Part shown: piece by piece, positions 47,831 through 59,550 of the stretch
Layout: each line of letters opens with the position of its first letter
Numbering within the stretch: position 1 is the first letter of the stretch
Source of the DNA: Porites lobata
Taxonomy: Eukaryota > Cnidaria > Anthozoa > Scleractinia > Poritidae
Assembly (NCBI GenBank): GCA_942486035.1
Contig: CALNXK010000017.1
Location: 767,501-831,500, forward strand
DNA: 64,000 nt
Direction of reading: 5' to 3'
The notes under the pieces: generated by a model
Database searches by the model: none
What the model saw: the letters and a program-made list of their open reading frames with translations, nothing else
Told to the model about the DNA's origin: nothing
Position numbers and translations under genes: made by a program

Positions 47831-47837
47831 GTAAGGG

Positions 47838-48949
47838 ATTTCATCATGACTTGTGATATTTTCGGCGCTGGACAAACGAACATTTTAGCTCTATGTTATT
47901 TATTTGGAAATTCGTGACCAGCCCACAGTAGCGCCACTCAACCCGCCGAAATCAATATACTTGACCAAATTATTGGAAAAGTTAGTGACGTGAGCCGCAC
48001 ACACATTCCACTGAAGGCTTTGATGATTCCCTTGAAACGTGTGAAATTGAGAGGTGTAGTGTAAGTGAACCAGTGTTCAAACACAATCATTGTGTCCCGG
48101 CATTCACCACAAAAATGTGGTCTTGGGTCGTTCTTTAATATCATCACAAGTTAAGAAGACTTGTCAGTAATGGTTTCCGGCTTTTTATACTAAATTTCAG
48201 TAAATGTCTATATGTGGAATTCCCAATGTTAAATAAAGTTAATGATTACATCTAAAACGTTGTCAATTGTTTGCTTTTTGTACCTGGGCCGGGTTGTTCA
48301 ATGCTGGGTTTAGATAACCCAGGCGAGGAGGGTTAGTGCGAAATTTCATTTTGCCAACAAGTTTTTGAGTGGGCGCTCTTAAAAATAACTGAGAAAATTG
48401 TCCAAAGAAATGCTTTTTTTTAAAAAAAGAAGAAAGAAATCTGGGTTAAGCGCTGATCGGCCTTCGAACAACTGCGCCTTGTAGAACATCTATTGCACCA
48501 GTAAAACAAAAAGTTCTCTTTACACGCCCGAAGCGCTAGCACTCTGGTCAGTGTCTCCTCAAATAACAAGCACTTGAGACGAACCATACGATGTCACGCT
48601 GATCACCAGCCTTCAAAACCTTTTCATTACCATACACAGTTTAAATCGAGGTCTCGCTGTACGCAACCCTTACGTTCAAAATATGCCAAATCATAGTTAT
48701 CTATCACAAGAACCATCCACCCTTTCCCCTCAAATGCTACCTGTACGCTTAGCAAACATATCCAACGCACTCTCCTAAGCTCCGATTATTCCTACTATAA
48801 TTTGTAATCTGAGTGCAAATTTGAGACTTGAATCGTCGTATCGATTTTTTCGCATCAAAACCATGCTGAGACATGCATAACATAATCTGAAGAAGTGAAG
48901 AAAGAACACCATGATAGACGAAAAGAGCTCTGATTAACTTGTCTTAAGA
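47838..48949. other. Right flank of element E, with a possible small palindromic repeat
   Basis: GGGTTGTTCAATGCTGGGTT (48292) and AACCCAG-like inverted words to about 48475 suggest a MITE, without a clear duplication. The minus ORF at 47938-48147 (PHFCGECRDTM) might be a worn LINE zinc-knuckle, weakly supported. Confidence 0.35.
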
Positions 48950-49290
48950 CAACTATATCGGACTGGTCATGCGTGAAATACGCAAACTAAGGCGTTTCCT
49001 ACATTTGTATGTGAAGTATAACACAAGACAATGATTTGACAAACCAAATGACATAAATCACTTGATTATAGAAATATATTGCTAAAACTCACCTGGTCAA
49101 TGATAGCCCCAGAAAAAAAGACAGTTCAGGTAACAGAGGGTACTAATCTAAATAACGACTGAGTCGCCTATACGAAGTCAAGAACAGTAGAAGACTGCCG
49201 GCTACTGTGAGCTACCGTGTACCATAAAGAGAGAGAGCAAACAATACCAACTCTTTCTTATTGGCTGCGAAGTGTTTGGATATTTAAATG
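48950..49290. repeat. Dispersed repeat copy 1 (about 300 bp)
   Basis: Shares GACTGGTCATGC, TGAAATAC, GGCGTTTCCT and GTGAAGTGTTTGGA-like words in the same order with 54790-55040 (copy 2). Class unknown. Confidence 0.55.
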
Positions 49291-49389
49291 ACCAACAAAA
49301 TATCTTCAATAAAAACCATTTTAAATGCAAATGATCATTAAAGACTGAATATTCAATGCACGGGATTCTGGATCGCTGGTCATTTAATA

Positions 49390-50315
49390 ATAACAATGAT
49401 AATAATAACTTTATTTATATAGCGCTCATATCCTGAACTCAAGGCGCTTTACAATGTAAAAAGGGGGAAAATGAAATAATTTACATATCACAAGCATGAA
49501 ATCTATCTGATTTACAATCATTATATAACAGGTCTTAAAATCATAAGTTTACGAAAACAATGACCCACTCTCTAAAAATTGCCTAAAAAGATATGTTTTC
49601 AATTCTTTCTTAAAACCAGTTAAAGATGGTGACTTACTTAAATCTAATGGTAGTGAATTCCACAGTTTAGGGGCACACACTGAAAAAGCCTTGTCCCCGT
49701 AAGTTTTCGTGATTGATCGAGGTTGGTCTAACAGCTGCTTAGATGCGGACCGCAAGACCCTGGAATGCGATTGATAACTCAGTCTGTCCGCCAGATAGCT
49801 AGGGAAAAGGTTGTTAAGTCATTTGAAAACCAGCAAAAGAATTTTAAAACAGTACGATAACTAACCGGAAGCCAGTGAAAGTCATATAAGACAGGCGTAA
49901 TGTGATCAAATTTACGAGTCTGAGTAACAGTTCTGGCGGCAGTGTTCTGAACGTATTGAACCTTCTTCAAATGCGTTTTCCTACCGCTGTAGAGTAAGGA
50001 ATTGCAATATTCTAGTTTAGATGTTATGAAAGCATGCACAGCAATTTCACTAGACTCACGTGTGAGATATTTTCTAATCTTTGGTAAGTTCCTAAGCTGG
50101 TTAACGATGATCTGCAAATGTCTGAGACGTGCACATCGAATAACATGTTGGCATCAAGTACTACTCCCAGACTCCTAGCATTGGCGGTGGTTGTCAGCCT
50201 CTCATTACCGATACTGATGTGGCTAAAGAGTGGACGAGTATGGTACTTCGAGTAAATAAGCATTATTTCTGTTTTGTCGTGATTGAGTTTGGTTCGGTGA
50301 TTTTCCCAGGTCTAG
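49390..50315 (-). pseudogene. CR1-like LINE 3, C-terminal fragment
   Basis: The minus strand reads LNHDKTEIMLIYSKYHT (50240-50300), then LGVVLDANMLFDVHVSDIC, HAFITSKLEYCNSLLYSG, VQYVQNTAARTVT, and KTYGDKAFSVCAPKLWNSLP near 49640-49700. Frameshifts at about 50030 and 49770 make it dead. The 3' tail ends in GCGCTATATAAATAAAG followed by TTATTATTATT-like repeats at 49387-49425, typical of this clade. Confidence 0.88.
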
Positions 50316-50406
50316 CTATTAAACTTACGCAAGAGAGGATAAAGGGGACAGAGAAGGCATCCCCCATACACACCCCGTTCCATAGGTAATTCGTCTCGAG
50401 TTATTT

Positions 50407-50784
50407 TTAGAATCGAGATAAAGTTACCTCGCGCGCTGCGTGGATGTTTCGTGCAGGTTCCACATGACTAAACGCCGTGCAAAACATGTCGGGCGAAAGG
50501 CAATGAAAGCGTAAAGAGATCGAGAGCATTTCTGAATATTTAAGCGAAATGAGTCGGCGCTCATCTGGGAAAAGGGAATCGCTAGACTCGTTGACAACCC
50601 GTGAAACCAGTTTAACTCGAAGTTGTTGTAACCTCGGTGATTTAATATAAAATGAGAAATTTCGCCGGTCTATTGAAACCGGTCGTTTGTATAATAAAGC
50701 AAGTAGGACGCCAAGTGTTATTTTTGTTGAATAATAAAAGACTAATAAAAGAATAGATATCAATCTAGAAATTGCTCTCTTCAA
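50407..50784 (-). other. 125-aa ORF, unrecognised
   Basis: Open frame with a hydrophobic N-terminal stretch (ISRLISILLLVFYYS). No domain, splice context or repeat partner that I can recognise; possibly chance. Confidence 0.2.
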
Positions 50785-51033
50785 GCTGTAAATTATAAAT
50801 GATCCTGAGAGAATATTCAGTGTGGTAAGGATTTCCTTGCTGTACTGTTAGCTCTAGCTATACAAGAAAGGAAGGGCGATTTTTTTTAATTTCCGTTTCG
50901 CTGACGCAGCTTTAGCAAAAATCTCTCTTTAGTCGTTTTCGTCGACAAAACAAATAGCAATATCGCTCTCCGCGTCTTCTGCCATTTTTTTTCTGCGTCA
51001 ATTCGAGTGTCGCAGATTGTGAAAATGGCGTCG

Positions 51034-51035
<2 letters not shown>

Positions 51036-51080
<45 letters not shown>
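51036..51080. repeat. (TA)n microsatellite
   Basis: About 22 TA units immediately left of the small MITE at 51086; the minus ORF with IYIYIY is a shadow. Confidence 0.95.
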
Positions 51081-51085
<5 letters not shown>

Positions 51086-51200
51086 CACTCGTTTTCAAAA
51101 AGGTTGACATTTCATATGTACCTTTTGTTTTCTTTTGTTTCGCCCCAAAAAACAGAAGATATATATATTTTTAAAATGTCAACCTTTTTGAAAACGAGTG
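51086..51200. mobile_element. 115-bp mariner-type MITE at TA
   Basis: CACTCGTTTTCAAAAAGG and its reverse complement at the other end form about 27-bp perfect inverted repeats, flanked by TA (51084-51085, 51201-51202). Tc1/mariner type by duplication. Confidence 0.9.
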
Positions 51201-51685
51201 TATATATATTTTTTTATAATTTATAATTTTTTCTTTTTTTTTTTAAATTTTTAATGATGTACTAGTGAGCAGCACAATTACACGTCCAGTGAACATTTTC
51301 ACTTGGAAGAAGGAGAAACCATGCTCGTCCGGGGCACGAAAATTTTCGTTTCGTTGCTGTGTGACCCCGTTGGCATCGGGCAGCGGTAAAACCAAGATGG
51401 CGGTAGAAAATGGCGGGAGTTTGTTGTTCACGCAGCCGTAGTAGGCGCGAGCAGTCGCCTTGTTTAGCAGCACGCAAAGTTTTGCGGACACTGGCGATAT
51501 ATTTGTTTGTCAGCCTTTATAGTACAAGCATAGGAATTTTATTTGTATCTTGAAAGCACTTTATCCGGTCACCTTTCGAGCTTCATGGTAAAACGTGCAA
51601 GACGGAGTGATGGTAGGGGACTTTATTATTTGTTTACTCGCGTTTTTTAATATATTTATTTATTTATTTTTTATTTAAAAAAAGA

Positions 51686-51760
51686 GGGGTCCAGAGAGGG
51701 GTCCAGAAGGGGGTCCAAAAAAGGGTCCAAAAAGGGGGGTCCAGAAGGGAGGGTCCACGT
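51686..51760. repeat. GGGGTCCAGAA minisatellite
   Basis: About six degenerate units of 11-14 bp (GGGGTCCAGA, GGGTCCAAAAA). Confidence 0.9.
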
Positions 51761-51779
51761 TTTGTCTACATCCGAGGAG

Positions 51780-53690
51780 ACTGACCTTTTATCAAAACAG
51801 CAAATACCAAGAATATTATGGTGAGAATTTATCCAAACATGTTCAACTCGTCTATTCTAAAGACCTCAAGACCGTGGCAAATGAATTTAATTCATATTTT
51901 TCATCCGTAGGAAGCCGCACGGCTGAGGCTGTTGTAAAGCTGGCATTATAAAATAATATGATCTGTTCAAACTCATCCAATGCCAGATCTTGTATCATCT
52001 TTCGATGATTGCTTCAGGTTCACTCCCGTAAGCACCGTAGATGTAAGGCGTACCATCTTGTCTTTACCACTGAACAGAGCTCCCGGACCTGATAAAACCA
52101 AAGCTAGAGTATTCAAGGACGCCCTACAAGTAATACTCGGGCCTATTACTGAGATAATCAACTGCTCACTCGGTACTTCTACTTTTCCATCAGACTGGAA
52201 GATCGCTGAGGTCATCCCACTCCTAAAAGAGGGAGACCACGAACAGCCTCCGAACAATCGGCCATTATCACTACTTAATGTTGCGTCTAAAGTTTGCGAG
52301 AAAATCATTTTAGAACAATTTATCACCTACCTGATGTCACGCAACCGCTTGTCATCCCACCAAAGCGGCAACAAGTCACTCCATTCAACTGAGACCTTGA
52401 ATATTTACACCACAGATCTAATTTTAGAGGCGATGGACAAAAAGGAAATAAGCGCATTAGTCTTACTCGACCTCTCAAAGGCTTTTGACAGTCTTTGCCA
52501 TCAGAAGTTACTCCAGAAGCTCTCCGCTGTAGGTGCCTCACCCGCTGTAGGTCAGTGGTTCTGCAGCTACCTCTCAGACCAGACCCAATCAGTGCGTATC
52601 GATTCTGTGCTATCCGATCCATTACCAATCACACACGGAGTCCCCCAGGGAGCGATTCTTTCGCCTCTCCTCTTCTGTATTTATCTAAACGATCTGCCTG
52701 GCGCTCCTCAATTCTGCCAGCTCGAGACATACGTCGATGACTCTAAAGTTTTGCTATCTTTTCCCGTAGCCGATGTCATTGACGCTAAGTTCAAGCTCGA
52801 AGATGATTTGCGCAATGTTGCCACCTGGTGTTGCACAAATGATTTGTTTAAATAATAAACCCTGAGAAAACGAAGTTCATGTTGATCGGCACCAAGCAAA
52901 TGATATGTAAACATTCAGTTAATTTTACTGTTTCGTTTATTGGAAAGACTCTTATTAATTATGGCTGTCGAATCAGCAAGAGATCTAGGAGTATACATAG
53001 ATTTACACCTGACCTATGACACTCATATCTCCCACTTAGTCTCTTCTTGCTTGACTAAACTGGTTCAGATCAACCGCGTGAAATATTGTTTTGATAGAAA
53101 GACTTTGGTTTTAATTATCACATCTCTTGTCTTTAGCAAAATGCTCTACTGTTCGACCGTGTGTTCTAATACCTCATCTAAGAACATCCAAAAGGTGCAA
53201 CTTATTCAGAATTTCGCCTGCAAAATTATCTGCGGCGCTCGGAAATATGACCACGTGACGCCATTACTTGACGAACTCAACTGGCTTCCAGTTAGCAAGA
53301 TGCTCAAGTTCAGCGACGCTGTTATGGCTTATAAGTGTGCCAGCAATTTAGCTCCCGAATACCTATGTGCTAAGTTTAAAAAACGATCTTCTGTACATAA
53401 TCGCACAACCCGTAATAATGAGAAGTTCGAAATCCCATTATTCAGGTCAGCCACTGGCCAACGTACCTTCGCCTATAGAGCAGTATCCCTGTGGAACACG
53501 TTAGACGAAGACCTTAGAAACGCTTCAACTGTAAAGGCCTTTAAGAAAGCCCTGAAACTTGTAATGAATGAATGATCGAATGACAGTTAGCATTTAACAA
53601 TTATTAGCTTGTTAGATATAGCTTGCATTTATATTTGTAAATAGGTACTGAAAAACCTTTTTTTTGGGAGTATTTATTAAAGTTTTAATT
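51780..53690 (+). pseudogene. CR1-like LINE 4, reverse transcriptase to 3' end
   Basis: The plus strand reads VANEFNSYFSSVGS (51870), a stop, then from 51980 a long reverse transcriptase frame: NRAPGPDK, VIPLLKEG, NNRPLSLLNVASKV, LVLLDLSKAFDSLCH, HGVPQGAILSPLLF and ETYVDDSKVLL (52725). After a stop and frameshift near 52855 the tail follows (LGVYIDLHLTYDTHIS, LDELNWLPVSK, RAVSLWNTLDEDLRN), stopping at 53573. The catalytic box is YVDD instead of the common YADD. 5' truncated. The 3' end lies near 53690, after GTATTTATTAAAGTTTTAA. Confidence 0.9.
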
Positions 53691-53699
53691 TAATTTTAA

Positions 53700-54789
53700 T
53701 TAAGGATCTTTCCACGTGATTTTATTTTGATAGTTATGTCATGTGTGGAACGAAAGTTCAACTTATGATAAGAACTAACCATAATTCTGTTTAAATCTAC
53801 TTCAGACTGTAGTTGCTTAATCTTATTACAGGTTACGAACAAAATAAAACCTTTATTGCTATTGATTACCGCTTGACTGCACAAAGCATCCACTAGCTAA
53901 AAATTCCCCACAAAGCCTGTCGCGCTCAAGAATACAAATCGCATTAGGTATGAAAAGTCGACCAACTTATTTGCAGGTTTAAGTAGAATCTTTAGAGAAC
54001 CTCTTACTTAGACTGCGGTTTGAAATAACGTGAGGCACCGTTTCTGTGTGGGTGTTAATTGTTTGCGAGTTGGTTGGGTTCAGTGCTTTTAAAAGAAAAC
54101 TCCGTCTCAGGTCATAGCGTAAGTTAGTCATATGGAAGAACGCTTAAATAAAGTCAACTTCGTATCAAAACAACAAGAATGTTATTTGTTAAAGAAGTCT
54201 TTAAAGACTACTCTTAGAAACGTCATGTTACAATATGTTTCTTGAAAGACATACATTTTGCAATTTACTTATTGATTTCAGGTTAACGCTTCGTTAATTT
54301 ACAGTCTAGCAATTTTCCCCTGTACTCAGCACGCTTATGGCATGGTGATCTATGATCATTCGAAAATGAAAAAGTTTTAATCACCTACAAAGGCGGTCGA
54401 ATCAGTCGTTAGCTTTTATTAACTCGGGTTAAGTAAAGTTATTGTAAAATAAAAAACAGATTACAGTTTATAGTTTCTCCTCCGCCATGGGCAGTCTCTG
54501 TTATTGACGAATATAGATTTTAAATTACAGTTCCTTGCATTTTATTAGTATACATTTATGGAGTTATTATTATTATTTTTTACAAAATTCAATTTGCAGC
54601 CTTAAATCCGCTTTTGATATCAAACTACTTGCATTGGCATACCTTGTATAAGTACCACGAGCAGACGACTAAATCATAGTTTGGATATTCTCTCAAAGAG
54701 AATTGTGCATGTGTCACAAGAATCAAAGAAAAAAATCATGATTTTAAAATACTCCAATAAGAGTTCTGATCCCCGTTTAGAACTGAACA
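53700..54789. other. Non-coding stretch, nothing recognised
   Basis: AT-rich with short stop-rich frames; no boundaries found. Confidence 0.45.
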
Positions 54790-55040
54790 GCTATTTCTGA
54801 CTGGTCATGCTTGAAATACCCAAAGGCGTTTCCTTCTTTTGTATGTTGAATATGAGACAACATTGTGATTTTATAAAAAAAAGAAGAGGACATTGATGAC
54901 GGACTGTATGTAGTGTCCAATGTGAAGTCCTGTAAAAGACAGTTTTCGAGAGGTCTCTGCTGATTATTAATAACAATAGAACAAACTGATTAAAAAAAAC
55001 TCTTTTTTTTAATCAACTGTGAAGTGTTTGGACCTTGGAT
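54790..55040. repeat. Dispersed repeat copy 2
   Basis: Direct-orientation relative of 48950-49290 (GACTGGTCATGCTTGAAATA, GGCGTTTCCTTCTTTTGTAT, GTGAAGTGTTTGGA). Confidence 0.55.
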
Positions 55041-55049
55041 AATGTATTA

Positions 55050-55150
55050 CAGTAGAACCTCGATAACTCGAACTCGGATAACTCGAATTCCCCTCCAACT
55101 CGAACTAAATTTGACAAATTTTCTTTCTCTTGATCAAACTTTCACTGAAA
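55050..55150. mobile_element. One end of a pogo/Tigger-like element
   Basis: TA followed by CAGTAGAACCTCGATAACTC and the tandem variant GGATAACTCGAA. Only this end is present; it is cut off just before the Gypsy LTR. Confidence 0.6.
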
Positions 55151-55155
55151 GTTAC

Positions 55156-55340
55156 TGTAGTATCGGGTCTCAAGGGACTCAATGTAGGATAATTAGATGC
55201 GAAATGAGCGTTAACACTCTAAGAAAAGAGGGAGTTGATTTGCATACAGGACAGTGGTGAACGTACTTGTAGGAGGACTATTAACGGAACTAAGGAACTA
55301 ATAATGTAACCGTTTATTGAGCTTGATTCGTAACTTTACA
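55156..55340 (+). mobile_element. Gypsy-type 5' LTR
   Basis: 185 bp starting TGTAGTATCGGG and ending TTTACA, immediately followed by TTGGTGACGAGG, the usual primer-binding start of metazoan Gypsy elements. No matching 3' LTR in the window. Confidence 0.65.
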
Positions 55341-55373
55341 TTGGTGACGAGGAGTTCCTCTATTTCTTGGAAA

Positions 55374-55850
55374 ATGGCTGGTTTCGATACAAACCTGAAT
55401 TACGGAACATTCGACCCCGACATGGATCCAACTTCGGTGGGTTCGCGCTTCAGAAAATACGTGGAAAGATTTCAAGTTTACGCGTTGGCAATGAACATAA
55501 AGGATAAAGCAAGGAAAAGAGCTTTATTTTTACATTGTGCAGGACAAAAAGTACAAGGCATTTTTGACACCCTAGAAGACACCGGTGAGGATTTCGAAAC
55601 TGCCGCTGAGAAACTCATGGAATATTTTGAACCAAGAAAACACCACCTATTCAACATATACCAGTTTCGGCAGCTAATTCAAGAGAAAGAGGAGTCATAC
55701 GATGTCTTCGCTACTCCCCTGAAACAAGCAGCGGGTCCATGCGATTTTCCGACGGATTGGCGGGATGTTGATATTGAGCTGCAGTTAACAGAGAAAGGAA
55801 AATCGAGGCGGGTCAGACGGGTCGTCACTTGTTTCCATCCGCCAAACTGA
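55374..55850 (+). pseudogene. Gypsy Gag, N-terminal fragment
   Basis: From ATG 55374 the frame reads a Gag capsid-like segment: RFRKYVERFQVYALAMN, KRALFLHCAGQ, YFEPRKHHLFNIYQFRQL, EESYDVFATPL. It ends after KGKSRRVRR, where the normal continuation is replaced by unrelated sequence. Pol, integrase and the 3' LTR are missing, so it is a truncated remnant. Confidence 0.8.
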
Positions 55851-55979
55851 CATTTTCCTCTCAGTGGCTCTCACAAGACATTTCACTTTTCTTACACGAA
55901 ATTTCTCTGTCTCTTGAAATTTATGTTCATAAAAGTCTAAGACTCTTCAATTTTTAAGGAAAAAAAAATTCAAGATAGC

Positions 55980-56060
55980 ACGAGTAGGATTCGATCTCGG
56001 AGCATCGGCTCTGCAATTACGTTACGTTTAATTAATCAATCCCTAGAAGAAAAAAATACA
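55980..56060 (-). repeat. Weak tRNA-like block
   Basis: The minus strand contains GATCGAATCCTACTCG, similar to a tRNA B box, followed by a T-run. No convincing A box. Possibly SINE-derived. Confidence 0.25.
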
Positions 56061-56149
56061 CAAGAACAGCCAAAGCTGGGGGCTTAAATGGCCTAAGGTC
56101 AGCAAAAAAAAGACGTGAAGAATTTACAGGAATGGAAGAAGGCTTTAAC

Positions 56150-56489
56150 TAAAATAATTACAATACAATTAGATCAAGAAAGAAAAGGTCAATTAGAAAA
56201 ACTTACAACTAAAATACAATACTTGGCAACTAATTTCAAATATTTAAACAACTAATAATTCCTATAAACGACACACACAACTACAAACAAATACACCTAG
56301 TATAGTCCCATAAGGTGTACAGATTATGCGTAGGCTAATTAACTACTCAGAAAAATACAGTCTTAATTTTTTTTTTAAAGTTACTTACCGTAAGATTATT
56401 GCGCACAGTTAACGGAATATCATTCCAAATAATAGGAGTTTGCCAAGTGATAGCAAATTGGTACTTATGACAGGTTTTATGCAGATTAA
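56150..56489 (-). pseudogene. LINE 5: 3' end (split from the part at 62773-63999)
   Basis: The minus strand reads NLHKTCHKYQFAITWQTP, then IIWNDIPLTVRNN and SNFKKK to a stop near 56360, then a 3' UTR. This is the C-terminal tail of an L2/CR1-type LINE. Its 5' side ends exactly at TTAA 56486-56489, the left boundary of element D, and it continues in frame from the LINE at the other side of D. Confidence 0.85.
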
Positions 56490-57515
56490 GAGCGGATGTC
56501 AGTAAATATCGACCAGAGGTCTACAAAAGTGAAAAATCGAAAATTCTCAAAAAAATTCACAAAGTAGCACTAGGTAAGCTCTTAACATAAATGTAATTTT
56601 TACTTCGATCCGATAATTATTTTCCACGTAAGGGGGGGTTATTGGTTTGGCGGCTCTCGAACCGGGTTTTCCAGGCCCGAGATCATGTGTCACAAAAAAA
56701 TCGTTTTAAAATTCAAATCCATTGTAATGTGGACAACAAATAACTTATTCAGAAGAGTACTTAATTGCACACATTCTAAGTGGTGATTTACTCAGTTTGA
56801 ACGAAAGTGTAATATTTTGGAGATTTTTCATTATTTTCAATATTTTGAACGTTTTCGTTCAATGAAAAAATGGCAAATTTCAAAGCCCAAAATCGTCGAC
56901 TGGTACCTCGATTTCAGTAACGAGTCTTGTACCACGTTAAAGAGCGTTATCTCTTCTTTCAAAATCTGTTTTCAAAACTACGGGCAACTTAAAAGAAAAT
57001 TTTTGAGGCCAAAAAATACAAGTAGTACTTTTCTGAAATTTGAGCTTTCCAGACGCGGCCGGCCGATGCTAAAAACTTGAAAAATACAGTAAGAAATCAG
57101 TTTGAACAATAGTGGTTTCATGTTATCAGCTTTCAGAAACCAAGACGTGTTTATACAGCGATCTGATATAAATTAATGCCGTTTGCTATCAAGAAAGGCA
57201 GATTTAAGCTGTCAACTCCTGCCAAGTGCACCAGTCACGTGAAGTTGTCAAAGGGAGGGCAAAGCACTAATATTAATAAGTCTTAAAATTCAAAACGTTT
57301 CTGCGTCCATGAAATCAGATTTTAGCGTACAAAACAATGTTGTGAATGTCTGTTGTTCGTACCTTAGCATGGTGTTTCCATATATTGGAAATGTCAAGTA
57401 TCCACACGGGAGAACATACCAAACAACAACGTTTCAAATCCAAGCGCCGAAAGATCGTAAACGGCAAAGATTGCGTTACATTTCACAGAACGACCGCTTA
57501 CCACTGTTGTCACTC
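56490..57515 (+). repeat. Element D left inverted repeat (with extra 330 bp)
   Basis: Matches the reverse complement of 62105-62772 except for 56558-56886, which is either an insertion here or a deletion in the right arm. Shared words include CGTCGACTGGTACCTCG and AGCGTTATCTCTTCTTTC. Confidence 0.85.
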
Positions 57516-58383
57516 CTTTTTTCGCTGGAAGCTACAAGGAGTTTTCATTCCGTCATGAGTGATTCTTGATCAGCGTTTCCTTGAAAGTACGATGCCGGAC
57601 AGGTAACAACTGAGGACGTTTCGTCGAGACTCCTGTTGTTCAGTTTCAGGCTTTAGCAGGTGCGCAGTCAGGATTTTTCCGGAGGTACGCCCAAGTTTTT
57701 CTACATCTTCTTCCCCCCCCCCCCACCCCAAATCTCAACATTTTTTAAGGTGCCTTTATTAAAGGTGGGGTTAACGGTTGTAAGCAAAAGCATTTTTCCT
57801 GTTTATGAAATGACACAACCTCTAAAATTCTTTAATTCTGTCGGCTTGTTATGTTCATTGACGTCAACCGTTTATCATTAGGGACCTTAAGCATCGACAT
57901 CTAAACGGACGACGACGACGCTTCCCAACCGAGGCAGACTGGGCCAAGAGTTTCGTTTTCGGCGGGGAAAACGAAGTTTAAGCAGTGCAGCTTCCCAGAC
58001 GGACGACGACTTTTCCTTTGCGAAGAACTTTGTCTTGTTACAGTCTTATTAGGGCATTCAAAGACCTCCGTAATTTGCATTTTATAAGGTATGAAGATGG
58101 TTTAATCGACGATGGCGAATTCATTGTCCTTTAGGACCTGGATTATTTTAGTGTGGAGGCTTTCTCTTCGTCGCGCAGCTTTTGTTTTTGTTTTGAAATG
58201 AAGTTAAACCTGTATACCGATCTCGAACAGCTCTTGACTTGCAGTTAAGCTAAATTTCGGCTGCTGAAGAGAATTCAGTGCTGCTACAATGTTCTCCCAT
58301 ATTTGTCCTCTCTCAGGGCTCCTAATAACCACATCATGTTCCAGCTGAGTCCACTGGAAAATAGTTGCCTTTACTAGCGGCTA
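57516..58383. other. Element D interior, non-coding
   Basis: Contains a short C-run at 57713-57725 and no recognisable gene. Confidence 0.5.
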
Positions 58384-58773
58384 AAAACAACAAGGGAAAT
58401 TATTAAATCTTGTTCGGAAGACGATTTGAGATCTAGAGTTTTCGGAACATTTTTTGCAAAAGTTCTTGCCTGTCTTCCTCTCCTAGGATTTTCGAACATC
58501 TAAAAAATGGTATAATTGCCCATTTTTAACCGATTTTTAACCTAAAAGGGTCACCTACAATTTTCGGGAGCCTTTTTTCTGGCTGAAATTTTCGAAAAGG
58601 TAAGTTTTGATCCCTATAATTTTCGAATCACTAGACTTTCAGCTGGGAAATCCAAACAGATGAAAAATTTAAGGGGATAAAAATATGCCTATATCTACCG
58701 TTTTAATACTAAAATACGTTTAACAATGCTATGTTTAAGTGGTTTTGAACTATATTCTCTTTGGGTGCCCCTG
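58384..58773. mobile_element. Element J: inverted relative of element I inside D
   Basis: In reverse complement it begins CAGGGGCACCCAAAGAG and follows element I (AATATAGTTCAAAAC, ATAGCATTGTT, GTTCGGAAGACGATTTGA). Its other end is worn, so the target duplication is not visible. Confidence 0.75.
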
Positions 58774-59550
58774 AGGAGTCAATTACGTTGAGCATGGAAT
58801 TGGCTAAAACTCAAAGTCACGAGTTCGAATGTTTTGAGGATAATTATTCACTGACTATCAGCACGCAGGGATGTCGGATTAACACAAGGAAGTTTAACGT
58901 CAAAGGAACATAGCCTTTACAGAGCTTTAAAACACAGCATCCACCAACACAAACTTGACTTGAACTTTGAGTAAAACTAAACAGCCTCTACCAATAATAA
59001 CAAACTCTCACTTGAACTTCAGATATCTTACGGCTTCCGCGAACTTGTAAACACAGAACCTGAAAATCGACCTTCGTCACACTTGACTAAACACAGCAGT
59101 CCAGCTCGTGGGAAAAAACTTAGTTCGTCAAAACAAGTCACTTGGAACTTGTATACCGTTTGACATAAGGTTCTCACTGGGTTCTAGAAAATACTAAACA
59201 GGCGAATAGTAGTAGCTTTTCGATATATTTTATGATTTCAGTAACTGATGCAAATCTGCTGACTCATGCTGAAAGGTAAACATGCCCTAATTAATTATTC
59301 ATGAATAATCCAAAAACGTAGAGAACGTTCGAGAAAGTCACGCAACGCATGAAAGCAATTTTACTACGTAACACTCAACAAAGACAAAATGTCTTTGTGC
59401 AGCATTTTGAAACTTTAAATTCATCATAAAACAGTTCGAAAGGAGGGCTCACTCGTGAAATGTTTTTCAAAACTCGAAGAGAAATTTCGTGTCTCTGCGC
59501 GGCCACGAAATATCCTTTATTTATTCCTCGAGTTAATTAAAGACTAAACT

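Larger units (their letters stand above)
36746..47837. mobile_element. Element E: 11-kb CMC/CACTA-like transposon
   Basis: The ends CCCTTACCAAATCC and (reverse complement) CCCTTACCAAACC are inverted, with AT on both outer sides. Next to each end are about 0.8-1 kb of short degenerate repeats (TTTAAAATA, AAAACAGT words at 36770-37560 and 46990-47830), as in CACTA-type elements. Inside are two divergent genes: a BEN-like protein on the minus strand and a Tnp2/DUF4218-like transposase on the plus strand. The ends do not start with CACT, so the subgroup is uncertain. Several MITEs and a minisatellite have landed in it. Confidence 0.8.

Noticed and set aside
50407..50784. 125-aa ORF as a real gene
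   Set aside because: No domain, splice sites or repeat relation; could be chance, so kept only as a low-confidence entry.
51243..51491. Two overlapping minus ORFs near 51.3 kb
   Set aside because: Overlapping frames in GC-richer sequence without any recognisable motif.
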